Assembly: GCA_965178295.1 (NCBI GenBank)
Contig: CBCXTT010000002.1
Span: 248,001-312,000, forward strand
Reading direction: 5' to 3'
DNA length: 64,000 nucleotides
Source: CBCXTT01 sp965178295
GTDB lineage: Bacteria; Pseudomonadota; Alphaproteobacteria; UBA7879
The translations under genes were made by a program, and so were the position numbers. Shown here piece by piece: positions 34,956 to 42,546 of the stretch (within the stretch, counting starts at the first letter, position 1; each line of letters begins with the position of its first letter). The notes below the pieces were generated by a model. It was not told the origin of the DNA. It searched no databases and saw nothing but the letters and a program-made list of their open reading frames with translations.

Positions 34956-36226
34956 TGTATACACAAGATATTAGTGGTTGCTTTAGCGACAAAGAAGGGA
35001 AAAATGCTCCTACGGAAAAAGATATAGAGCGTTTTTTCCCAGCCCTGGAACAGAGCTTAGTTAAGCTAAAAATCCAGCATAATAAAGAACATTTTCCACA
35101 TTTTACATTGCCGTATGTGCGCAAAGATTTACAGGATATAGAATCGCTTGTTTGTAAGATTCAGGATGAGTTTTCAGATATTATTATCTTGGGAACGGGC
35201 GGCTCTAGTTTAGGTGCGCAAACAGTATGTGCGCTGTCCAAAGGGTCTGATGTGCGTTTGCACTTTATGGACAATGTTGATCCTAAAACTTTTGAGGCGC
35301 TATTCGCACAAGTAGTATGTAAGTCTACCGCGGTTCTTGCAGTATCCAAATCAGGAGAAACAGCGGAGACGTTGGTACAGCTTTTGATATGTATTGAGCG
35401 CTGGCTGTTGTATGCAGACGAAAGAACTATTTCCAGTAAATTTTTTGTTATTACGGAAGATAAAAAGTCTTCGATACGCGTGATAGCAGAAAAATGGAAA
35501 ATGACATGTTTGCCGCATGACCCCAATTTAGGTGGGCGCTTTTCTGTTTTTTCTCTTGTCGGTCTCTTACCGGCTATGATTGCAGGTATTGATGTGCTGG
35601 CGTTACGAGAAGGAGCTGCATATAGCTTGGAATGCGCTTTGAATCAGCCAGTCTCTGAGAACTGTCCAGCACTTGGTGCAGCGCTGACGGCGAGTATAAA
35701 GTTATGTCGTGTGTCTGTAATGATGCCTTATGTGGATCAACTACAGTATTTTTCTCAATGGTACAGGCAGATTTGGGCAGAAAGTTTGGGAAAAGACGGT
35801 AAGGGGACGGTCCCTATAAATGCACATGGTACCGTCGATCAACACAGTCAACTGCAACTGTATTTAGATGGACCTAAGGATAAATTTTTTACTCTCATCG
35901 CGAACAAAGGAGGGCCCTCTTTTCCTATTAATCCAGATTTTTTAATAGACAGTAGATTGAATTACCTGCGGGGACGGAGTATGAGAGATCTCTTGTGGGC
36001 AGAATTTCAAGCAACTGTGGAGACACTAATCCACAACCACTGTCCAACACGCACTATTGTTTTTGATCAATTGGACGAGTATGGTCTCGGCGGCTTGTTG
36101 ATGCACTTTGTGTTGGAAACTCTTTTAATGGCAGATATTTGGGATGTGAATCCTTTTGACCAACCGGCGGTAGAAGCAGGAAAGATTCTTACAAAAGAGT
36201 ATTTGTTGACTATGGCGCATAGGTAG
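34955..36226 (+). CDS. pgi: Glucose-6-phosphate isomerase
   Basis: It interconverts glucose 6-phosphate and fructose 6-phosphate. The sugar-phosphate binding parts are ILGTGGSSLGAQTV and SKSGETAETL, the signature GRFSVFSLVGLLPA follows, and the second signature is NPFDQPAVEAGKILT. At 423 residues it is shorter than the E. coli enzyme but fits the compact alphaproteobacterial type. With gpmI it suggests at least part of glycolysis or gluconeogenesis is kept. It overlaps the upstream lipoprotein gene by one base. Confidence 0.95.
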   Translation: MYTQDISGCFSDKEGKNAPTEKDIERFFPALEQSLVKLKIQHNKEHFPHFTLPYVRKDLQDIESLVCKIQDEFSDIIILGTGGSSLGAQTVCALSKGSDVRLHFMDNVDPKTFEALFAQVVCKSTAVLAVSKSGETAETLVQLLICIERWLLYADERTISSKFFVITEDKKSSIRVIAEKWKMTCLPHDPNLGGRFSVFSLVGLLPAMIAGIDVLALREGAAYSLECALNQPVSENCPALGAALTASIKLCRVSVMMPYVDQLQYFSQWYRQIWAESLGKDGKGTVPINAHGTVDQHSQLQLYLDGPKDKFFTLIANKGGPSFPINPDFLIDSRLNYLRGRSMRDLLWAEFQATVETLIHNHCPTRTIVFDQLDEYGLGGLLMHFVLETLLMADIWDVNPFDQPAVEAGKILTKEYLLTMAHR

Positions 36227-36458
36227 TAACATGCACCTCTCCCCCCTAGCGGAGTCCGTACAATGTTTGACGGTTTAAGGTATGGAGTGTTCTGAGGCTA
36301 CTATAGAAGAAGAGGCGCAAGGGGAAGTTGTAGACTTGTAATGTGATGGCTAGGAAGCCGTTATAGATCTTCAGAACAATAAAAGCATTAGAGCGCGGCA
36401 GTTGCTCATTATGTGGTCAAATGTCACGCAACTTCTCTGTTGCTGGATGCAGGTATAT

Positions 36459-36803
36459 TCAATATACAGAGATGCCTGAGTGCAGGAGAGACGTTTTGTG
36501 CCAGTATGGATTGCATGAAGAAATGTTGATTGGTATTTTGCGCAACACATTGAGACTGTTATGTTGTCCAGCAAGAGACACAGGATTTTTCAGATACGGC
36601 TTGTCTGCTACACATAAGATCTGGGGTGTGGAGCGGACGATACTCACTTTACTCTCATGCACAATGTCCAGAGTTTTTTCTTCTATGGCATGCCATAGAA
36701 GGTATACGCACATGGTTAATAGAAGCAGTGCATTCTCTTTTTCCAACCATAGTAGAAAGAGCATGTATTCGTCGTTAGAGTTCAGAAGTAACGATTTAAT
36801 CAT
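36459..36803 (-). CDS. Small unrecognised protein coupled to rsfS
   Basis: The 114-residue frame starts at ATG 36803, overlapping the rsfS stop in the typical ATGATTAA arrangement. It has one hydrophobic segment near residues 13-43 (EYMLFLLWLEK, LLLLTMCVYLLWHAI) and no family I recognise. In most alphaproteobacteria rlmH occupies this spot, but I see no SPOUT methyltransferase motif. It may be a real small membrane protein or a chance frame. Confidence 0.35.
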   Translation of the reverse strand: MIKSLLLNSNDEYMLFLLWLEKENALLLLTMCVYLLWHAIEEKTLDIVHESKVSIVRSTPQILCVADKPYLKNPVSLAGQHNSLNVLRKIPINISSCNPYWHKTSLLHSGISVY

Positions 36804-37158
36804 TTTGGGGAAATTGCCCTGGACATTCAGCATTCCACATTCCTTCAAGATTGTAGACAGTGCGTACGTCCGGTGTGAAAATATGGACAATAACGTTTCC
36901 TAAGTCTAGAAGCATCCAATCGCTGTCTTCATTGCCTTCAATAGAAAGAATCGGGTGCCCTTCTTCTTTAGCGCGTGTACGCACATGTTCACACAGTGCA
37001 TGTACATGACGGCGACTGGTTCCAGAGGCAAGAACAATGTAATCTGCAAAGGAAGACTTCCTGCCAATATCGATGGATGCAATATCCATACCCTTATTTG
37101 TGTTTAAAGTTTCTTCCACGAGTTGGCATAACTGTGTCTTCCAAGCGCGATTCTCCAT
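36796..37158 (-). CDS. rsfS: Ribosomal silencing factor RsfS
   Basis: RsfS binds ribosomal protein uL14 and keeps subunits apart under starvation. The 120-residue protein shows the family core: DIASIDIGRKSSFADYIVLASGTSRRHVHALCEHV followed, after a gap, by EGNEDSDWMLLDLGNVIVHIFTPDVRTVYNLEGMW. It is divergent from ftsK with a short intergenic promoter region. The short C-terminal tail after NLEGMW is variable in the family. Confidence 0.95.
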   Translation of the reverse strand: MENRAWKTQLCQLVEETLNTNKGMDIASIDIGRKSSFADYIVLASGTSRRHVHALCEHVRTRAKEEGHPILSIEGNEDSDWMLLDLGNVIVHIFTPDVRTVYNLEGMWNAECPGQFPQND

Positions 37159-37317
37159 TAGGGATATTTTCCTAGTGATTTTGGACCTCTTTGAATCATC
37201 TGACTCTTACCCCTATGTTAGCGACATTGCTCTATGGGATGCAAGACTATTTTTCCTGGCATATTTAACAAAAGTATCGTATTAATAATACTAATAACTT
37301 CTGAGTTAGTAGCATTG

Positions 37318-39555
37318 ATGGCATATTCAAATCAAGTAAAAAAAAATTTTTTACCAGAAGCATTTAAAAAATTTCTTAAACACCGTACGATAGAGCTTTT
37401 AGGTATTGGGCTGGGATGCCTCTCGCTCGTTCTTTTTGTAAGTTTTTTTTCATACCACCCACAAGACATTTCTCTTAATACAGAGACGTCAGGTGACACT
37501 CTGAATATCCTGTCTGCGCCAGGCGCATATGCATCTGATTTTATGGTTCAATTTTTAGGTATCAGCAGCTTGAGTATACCCTTGATACTTGTTTTTTGGA
37601 GCAGAGAAGTTTTTCTGGATAAAACGCTAAAGTCTTTTTGGATAAGATTTGTAGGTTTGCTGCTCTCCAGCTTATTTTGCGCTCTTGCTTGTACTCCCCT
37701 GACGTTTATAGAGCGTTGGCTGCCGATCCTGCATCCAGGCGGACTTCTAGGCCTTATTCTCAGTGAGGAGTTAATGAGCTTCATGCCTGTATCGCTGTCA
37801 TCTTGGTGGTGGGTTGTGATAGCCGCTATAGGTGCCTTTGTCTTCTTTACCTTTTCCAGTGGTATTCGCTGGGTGACCTGGCGTACTATTATAATGCAAT
37901 GTGTCTCAGCAATTCGCTGGGGACTGCAATTTATTTTTGCGAGTTTTGAAAAAAAAACGCCCCTAGAGACCGTGACCATTGAGGGGAAACGTTTTGCCTC
38001 TTCAGAGAACGCAAGACAACCTACTATGTGTGTGAAAAAATTAGCACCCAAAAGACCGGATGATGCATGTAAAGGGGGATATAGGGTCCCATCTCTTGAT
38101 TTTTTGCACAAACCAGATGCACAGAAAAAAAATGTCAACATGGAACAATTGCAACAAAACACAGAATCTTTAGCACGCGTTCTGGAAGATTTTGGAGTGC
38201 GCGGGGAAGTGATTGGAGCCAATCCTGGTCCAGTAGTTGTATTGTATAAACTCCATCCCGCCCCAGGCATTAAGTCTTCGCGTGTTATTGGACTATCAGA
38301 TGATATTGCGCGCTCCATGAGTGCAGTGGCAGCACGCATAGCTGTTGTGCCAGGAGAAAACATGATCGGTATTGAATTGCCCAACCAAAAGCGTCAGGTG
38401 GTATATTTGAGGGAATTGTTATCTCACAGTGCTTTTTCACAAACAAAAATGGCCCTTCCTATGGCTCTTGGTAAAAGCATTAGTGGTAATCCTGTGATTG
38501 CGGATCTTGCGCGTATGCCGCACCTCTTGGTTGCGGGCACAACAGGCTCTGGTAAATCTGTTTCTGTGAACACTATGATTCTTTCATTACTGTATAATCT
38601 CACACCTAAGCAATGCCGCTTTATCATGATTGACCCAAAGATGTTAGAGTTATCCATGTACGATGGCATTCCACATCTTTTAACACCAGTTGTGACTGAT
38701 CCCATGAAGGCTGTGGCGGCGCTCAAATGGGCAGTGCGTGAAATGGAGCATCGTTATCAGAATATGTCAAAATTGCGGGTACGTAATATTGATGGATACA
38801 ATCAACGTGTTGTGGAAGCCAAGGAAAATGGGGAAACAATTACGCGACGTGTGCAAACCGGGTTTGATGCAGAGACCGGACGCCCTACTTTTGAAGAGCA
38901 AGAGATGGAGACAGAGGAACTCCCTTATATTGTTATTATTATTGATGAAATGGCTGACCTGATGCTTGTGTCTGGCAAGGATATAGAAGCAACTGTGCAG
39001 CGTTTGGCGCAAATGGCTCGTGCTGCAGGGATTCATTTGATCATGGCTACACAGCGGCCTTCTGTTGATGTTATTACCGGGACAATTAAGGCAAACTTTC
39101 CCATACGTATTAGTTTTCAAGTAACATCAAAAATTGATAGCCGTACTATTTTGGGCGAACAGGGTGCGGAGCAATTACTCGGTCAAGGAGATATGTTGTA
39201 TATGGCCTCTGGTGGGCGTATGACACGTGTGCATGGTCCGTTTGTAGGCGAGGACGAGGTTGAAAGGATTGTGCAATTTTTGAAAACACAAGGTACCCCA
39301 TCATACATTGAAGAAGTGACACACGATACCGAGAATGGAGACATTGTTGGTGCGGGAGGGGCTGACAAAGATCCGCTGTATTGCCAAGCACTTGAGCTAA
39401 TGTTGTCTGAGCAAAAGGCGTCTACAAGTTTTGTTCAGCGTCATTTAAAGATTGGATACAATAGGGCCGCACGCTTGATCGACCAGATGGAGGCAAATGG
39501 TGTGATTAGTGCGGCTAACCACGTGGGGAGACGTACAATCCTTGTGGATAGTTAA
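37318..39555 (+). CDS. ftsK: DNA translocase FtsK
   Basis: FtsK pumps DNA at the septum and aids XerCD resolution of dimers. N-terminal membrane segments (about residues 25-190) anchor it; a short linker precedes the motor. The motor holds VAGTTGSGKSVSVNTMI (Walker A) and PYIVIIIDEMADLM (Walker B), with HLIMATQRPSVDVITGTIKANFPIRISFQV after it. The C-terminal gamma winged-helix is complete (FVQRHLKIGYNRAARLIDQME), so KOPS-type loading is likely. I chose ATG 37318 (MAYSNQ); ATG 37234 would add 28 residues. Length is 745, with a short linker. Confidence 0.96.
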   Translation: MAYSNQVKKNFLPEAFKKFLKHRTIELLGIGLGCLSLVLFVSFFSYHPQDISLNTETSGDTLNILSAPGAYASDFMVQFLGISSLSIPLILVFWSREVFLDKTLKSFWIRFVGLLLSSLFCALACTPLTFIERWLPILHPGGLLGLILSEELMSFMPVSLSSWWWVVIAAIGAFVFFTFSSGIRWVTWRTIIMQCVSAIRWGLQFIFASFEKKTPLETVTIEGKRFASSENARQPTMCVKKLAPKRPDDACKGGYRVPSLDFLHKPDAQKKNVNMEQLQQNTESLARVLEDFGVRGEVIGANPGPVVVLYKLHPAPGIKSSRVIGLSDDIARSMSAVAARIAVVPGENMIGIELPNQKRQVVYLRELLSHSAFSQTKMALPMALGKSISGNPVIADLARMPHLLVAGTTGSGKSVSVNTMILSLLYNLTPKQCRFIMIDPKMLELSMYDGIPHLLTPVVTDPMKAVAALKWAVREMEHRYQNMSKLRVRNIDGYNQRVVEAKENGETITRRVQTGFDAETGRPTFEEQEMETEELPYIVIIIDEMADLMLVSGKDIEATVQRLAQMARAAGIHLIMATQRPSVDVITGTIKANFPIRISFQVTSKIDSRTILGEQGAEQLLGQGDMLYMASGGRMTRVHGPFVGEDEVERIVQFLKTQGTPSYIEEVTHDTENGDIVGAGGADKDPLYCQALELMLSEQKASTSFVQRHLKIGYNRAARLIDQMEANGVISAANHVGRRTILVDS

Positions 39556-39871
39556 GAATTTCTCTTATGATTGTACATATAATAAAAAATATTACAGAGA
39601 GATTAAGAAGAAAAATAGTGTGAACGTGTTATTTTCACTTTTTGTCTTGACAGAAATTCGTGTATTTAACGTTGCATTAGGCTCTTATTTCTAGAGCTAC
39701 TAAAGCCCCCTTGATTCTCCCCTTAGAAGAATGCCGCACTATGCATTATCGGATAATGCAATGATTACGTATTTTGAGGATCTTGCTTACATGCATAGGG
39801 GCTCCATCCCTCCTTCTTCCGGAGAATTTTTGTGTCTCCCTGCTGTGGCATATACCCCCGCCACCAGCAAT
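39556..39871 (+). other. Gene-free stretch after ftsK
   Basis: There are 316 bases between convergent ftsK and the parvulin gene. Apart from the terminator at its end I see only AT-rich filler. Confidence 0.5.
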
Positions 39872-39907
39872 AAAAAAGCGCCCAAATCCAAAGTGAGGCG
39901 CTTTTTT
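39872..39907 (-). terminator. Rho-independent terminator of the parvulin gene
   Basis: GCGCC (39878-39882) pairs with GGCGC (39897-39901), extended by six A on one side and six T on the other. Read on the minus strand it gives a hairpin with a U tract just after the stop at 39919; it could also stop plus-strand transcripts. Confidence 0.8.
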
Positions 39908-39918
39908 AAAGGAAACAC

Positions 39919-40764
39919 TTATTTTTCTTTTGTAGTTTTTTCGACTGGCTTTCCTAGCATATCAAACACCTTGACTTTTACTTCTCTTTTTAAGTCGTCA
40001 ACATACTTAAGTAATGCTTCTTGTGTTTTCATAAGGCGAAGTTGTGGCGCTGCTTCTTCAAATTTAGGTGGTTTGGACATACGACTTTCTACGGGCTTCA
40101 AAATGTGATATCCGAAGGAAGACTTAATAGGCTTCCGGCCAAAACTACCTGGTTTTAGCGTAATGATAGCTTCTGCAAACTCTGGGCCTGCAATCTCTTT
40201 TGCTTGGTCTTTTGTGATAAAGTACCCAAGATCCCCACCACGTTGCTTGCTTGTCTGGTCTTGAGAGTGTTTTTTAGCCAGTTCTGAGAAATCAGCGCCT
40301 TTTTCAAGCTTGCCGATGATTTCTTTTGCCTCATCTTCGCTTTGAACGAGAATATGATGTGCGCGAATTTCTTTTTTCTTTTTAAAGTTCTTCATAAGCT
40401 CTGTAAAGAGTTGCATAAGTTCTTCATCTGTAACCATTTTTTCTAGCTGGCGATCAATAAAGATTTTTGCTTTTGAAGCCTCTAGACACCGCTCTGCTGA
40501 TTTTTTGACTTCTGGATCATTTTCAAGGTCAGATGCTTTCACTTCTTTTTCAATCAAAGATTCCGCGATAAGTTGGTCGCGCAAACCATCAAACACTTGC
40601 TCAAGCGCAACATTTTGCAACTCAGGAATCATATTCTTTCGTGCAAGAACCTCACCAATATGTATGGATTTTCCATTTACAATGGCAACCACAACTGGTT
40701 CATCGGCAGATATAATTTGGGGTAATAGGCTTAGAAAAATAGCCAGTGTGAATAGGTATTTCAT
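39919..40764 (-). CDS. Periplasmic peptidyl-prolyl isomerase, parvulin type
   Basis: This is a PpiC/PrsA/SurA-like folding helper for exported proteins. A signal peptide (KYLFTLAIFLSLLPQIISA) is followed by a helical N-terminal part (about 25-135) and a parvulin domain (about 138-235): IRAHHILVQSEDEA, then ADFSELAKKHSQDQTSKQRGG, DLGYF and SFGYHILKP. The tail is Lys-rich. Length is 281. A GGAGAGGATC site precedes the start and a strong terminator follows. The gene is monocistronic. Confidence 0.93.
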   Translation of the reverse strand: MKYLFTLAIFLSLLPQIISADEPVVVAIVNGKSIHIGEVLARKNMIPELQNVALEQVFDGLRDQLIAESLIEKEVKASDLENDPEVKKSAERCLEASKAKIFIDRQLEKMVTDEELMQLFTELMKNFKKKKEIRAHHILVQSEDEAKEIIGKLEKGADFSELAKKHSQDQTSKQRGGDLGYFITKDQAKEIAGPEFAEAIITLKPGSFGRKPIKSSFGYHILKPVESRMSKPPKFEEAAPQLRLMKTQEALLKYVDDLKREVKVKVFDMLGKPVEKTTKEK

Positions 40765-41194
40765 TTTGATCCTCTCCTAACAATAACACTGCTCCATATA
40801 GTGCATGGATTTTTTAGAAAGTACAAGAAAAAACCCGTATTTTCTTTTGTTGGTTGGATGCCGCAAGATAAGGACGCGCATGCATGTCATATGCTTTGTA
40901 CGCTCAATCCACAGAATGGTTTTTCATCGCATATCAAGCTATGCTTACATCAAGTTTATATGATCCCAGACAATATCTGTAAGGCGCTGCTGCATATTAT
41001 TGTATCATTGTTTCAGGATTGAGATCCCTTTACCGATATCAAGTGTTTGCGTTGTAATGTTCTAGAGGGGAGGGAGAGCACACTCCCCTTATTTGGCATT
41101 CCTTATTCACACGTATGAGCCTTGCTATTAATGTGACGTGCAATTCTTACCTCTGATCTTGCCTCAAAACTATAATCTATATGTGACATATATA
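40765..41194 (+). other. Gene-free stretch
   Basis: There are 430 bases with no supported gene. A 73-codon plus frame (40801-41022) has no features of a real protein. Nothing else is recognised. Confidence 0.5.
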
Positions 41195-41581
41195 TTAAAA
41201 GTTAGTGCAGCTTGAGACCCATATATCGTAGACAGGATGATCAAGAGCAGAAACAGCGGGGCTTGATGACAACATCCAGGTACTGAATATTTTTTTATTG
41301 TTTCCACCAACTGGTTTCTCCCATACCTCTAAAAAAGCAGTAGATTCCGGATCACTATCCTCGAGGGACTGATCGCATGCCCGCGGTATGATGGTGAGTG
41401 TTCCAAACGTAACAGGCTGATGGATTTGTGCGTCAATGCTGAAAACGCGCCCTGTTGTCTTGTCAAGACCCTGAAGGCTCACTCCTTTTGCAAGACGGGC
41501 GTCGCACGCAAACGTCCAACATAGTAGAAAAAGAAATTTAAGCGCTGGCGTCAGCGCCCTTGTTAAAAATAAGCTGACCAA
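41195..41581 (-). CDS. DUF2155 periplasmic protein
   Basis: This is a small secreted protein of unknown function that follows mlaD in many alphaproteobacteria. A signal peptide is likely (ALKFLFLLCWTFACDA). The family core is LQGLDKTTGRVFSIDAQI, then VTFGTLTIIPRACD, TAFLEVWEK, and FSTWMLSSSPAVSALDHPVYDIWVSSC with the conserved final cysteine. Its start overlaps the mlaD end by 44 bases, so the true start may lie slightly downstream. Length is 128. Confidence 0.9.
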   Translation of the reverse strand: MVSLFLTRALTPALKFLFLLCWTFACDARLAKGVSLQGLDKTTGRVFSIDAQIHQPVTFGTLTIIPRACDQSLEDSDPESTAFLEVWEKPVGGNNKKIFSTWMLSSSPAVSALDHPVYDIWVSSCTNF

Positions 41582-41993
41582 TTAGTGACTCCATATTTAC
41601 AGCCGATTGCGTATATTCAACAATGTCTCCATTGTTAAGAAACTCCGGATTTCCACCAGGTGTGATGTCTAGAAATTTTCCACCTAAAAGACTCTCGCTT
41701 GCAACCGTAATAGAACTGTCTTTCGGTAGCCGCACTTGTGAAGCCATATCTAGTGTCACAACAGCCATGTATGTTTCAGGGTCTAGTTCTTGTTTTACAA
41801 CCTTGCCAACTTTTATTCCACTTATCTTGACATCACTTCCAGTGACGAGTCCGTCGATCCTGTCAAATTTTGCCATCAGTGCATAGCCGGTTTTCTCGCT
41901 ACGGTTGTCATATATGTACGCATAAGTTAAAAGGAACAGAGCGCCCAAAAGTACCCCAAATCCAACAAGTATTTCAACAATATTTGATCGCAT
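41538..41993 (-). CDS. mlaD: MlaD-like phospholipid transport protein
   Basis: This is a membrane-anchored MCE-domain subunit of the Mla system, which moves phospholipids between the membranes to keep outer-membrane asymmetry. One N-terminal helix (VEILVGFGVLLGALFLLTYAY) is followed by an MCE domain: YALMAKFDRIDGLVTGSDVKISGIKVGKV, then VTLDMASQVRLPKDSSITVASESLLGGKFLDITPGG. Length 151 is typical. The other mla genes are not in this window; in alphaproteobacteria mlaD is often separate and next to NDUFA12, as here. Confidence 0.94.
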   Translation of the reverse strand: MRSNIVEILVGFGVLLGALFLLTYAYIYDNRSEKTGYALMAKFDRIDGLVTGSDVKISGIKVGKVVKQELDPETYMAVVTLDMASQVRLPKDSSITVASESLLGGKFLDITPGGNPEFLNNGDIVEYTQSAVNMESLIGQLIFNKGADASA

Positions 41994-42007
41994 TTTTCAC
42001 CTTAAGT

Positions 42008-42337
42008 TCAGGATTGTGGGGACCATGGCTCGTAGGGGAGTGTCTCTAGCATGTTTGAGTGTGCTTTGTAAGCATATGATGTACCCGAAATATTAGAAAA
42101 AGGTGGGCGTTCCCAACCATAACGTTTTTCTACTGGCGTATTGTTGACTGTGTGGTGTAGCCACGCATTCCACAGTGGCGGAACTTTAGATCCCTCTGGT
42201 GTCCCCTTGTATATAACCCAGCGCTTTTTACAAGCATCTTCATAGTAATGATTGTTGTAGCCATCCTGCCCTGCGCACTGGCATACTCCTAATATCAATT
42301 TAATTTCTGTGACGAATTTTTCTATAGGCACTCGCAT
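42008..42337 (-). CDS. NDUFA12-family NADH:ubiquinone oxidoreductase subunit
   Basis: This is an accessory subunit of respiratory complex I, homologous to mitochondrial B17.2. The family core is visible: DGYNNHYYED, then KRWVIYKGTPEGSKVPPLWNAWLHHTV, then EKRYGWERPPFSNISGTSYAY and a Pro/Trp-rich end YEPWSP. I chose the Met at 42337, which gives a short amphipathic N-terminus; the longer frame starts at 42373. Length is about 109. It sits head-to-head with nrdJ and upstream of mlaD on its own strand. Confidence 0.9.
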   Translation of the reverse strand: MRVPIEKFVTEIKLILGVCQCAGQDGYNNHYYEDACKKRWVIYKGTPEGSKVPPLWNAWLHHTVNNTPVEKRYGWERPPFSNISGTSYAYKAHSNMLETLPYEPWSPQS

Positions 42338-42386
42338 ACATGAAATTGACGCATAAATACTCTGCACATGCAAGTTATTTTTTGTA

Positions 42387-42412
42387 TTTTTCTACTTGTA
42401 CAAGTAGAAAAA
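42387..42412. promoter_or_regulatory. 26-base perfect palindrome in the NDUFA12-nrdJ divergent region
   Basis: The core TACTTGTACAAGTA is flanked by matching TTTTTC and GAAAAA arms, giving perfect symmetry over 26 bases. A further copy of the half-site TACAAGTA lies at 42419-42426, 20 bases from the first. It is between two divergent genes, so an operator is more likely than a terminator. Confidence 0.65.
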
Positions 42413-42425
42413 AACGCGTACAAGT

Positions 42426-42472
42426 AATCCACATATTGTTGTTCGCATAATTAAGAATACCATATATTGTGT
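42426..42472. promoter_or_regulatory. Tandem NrdR-box-like sites upstream of nrdJ
   Basis: The downstream site (42457-42472, ATACCATATATTGTGT) matches 14 of 16 positions of the NrdR consensus acaCwAtATaTwGtgt. The upstream site (42426-42441) has core CCACATATTG against CCATATATTG. The cores start 31 bases apart, three helical turns, which is the characteristic spacing of paired NrdR boxes. They lie about 75-120 bases before the nrdJ start and suggest repression by NrdR. Confidence 0.7.
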
Positions 42473-42546
42473 ATCCTATAGTTTTATGCGAGAGAATTAA
42501 GTCTTCTACAATAGAGCATGTAATACCTAAACCTTGGGGAAAATTT

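Noticed and set aside
36421..36903. 160-codon plus-strand frame
   Set aside because: It is opposite rsfS and the small coupled frame; no ribosome site and no family pattern.
37548..38384. 278-codon minus-strand frame
   Set aside because: It lies wholly opposite ftsK, whose frame has clear motifs; the opposite frame has no family features.
42413..42546. Possible cobalamin riboswitch upstream of nrdJ
   Set aside because: No B12-box-like conserved sequence is seen; the region is filled by NrdR-like sites and AT-rich leader.
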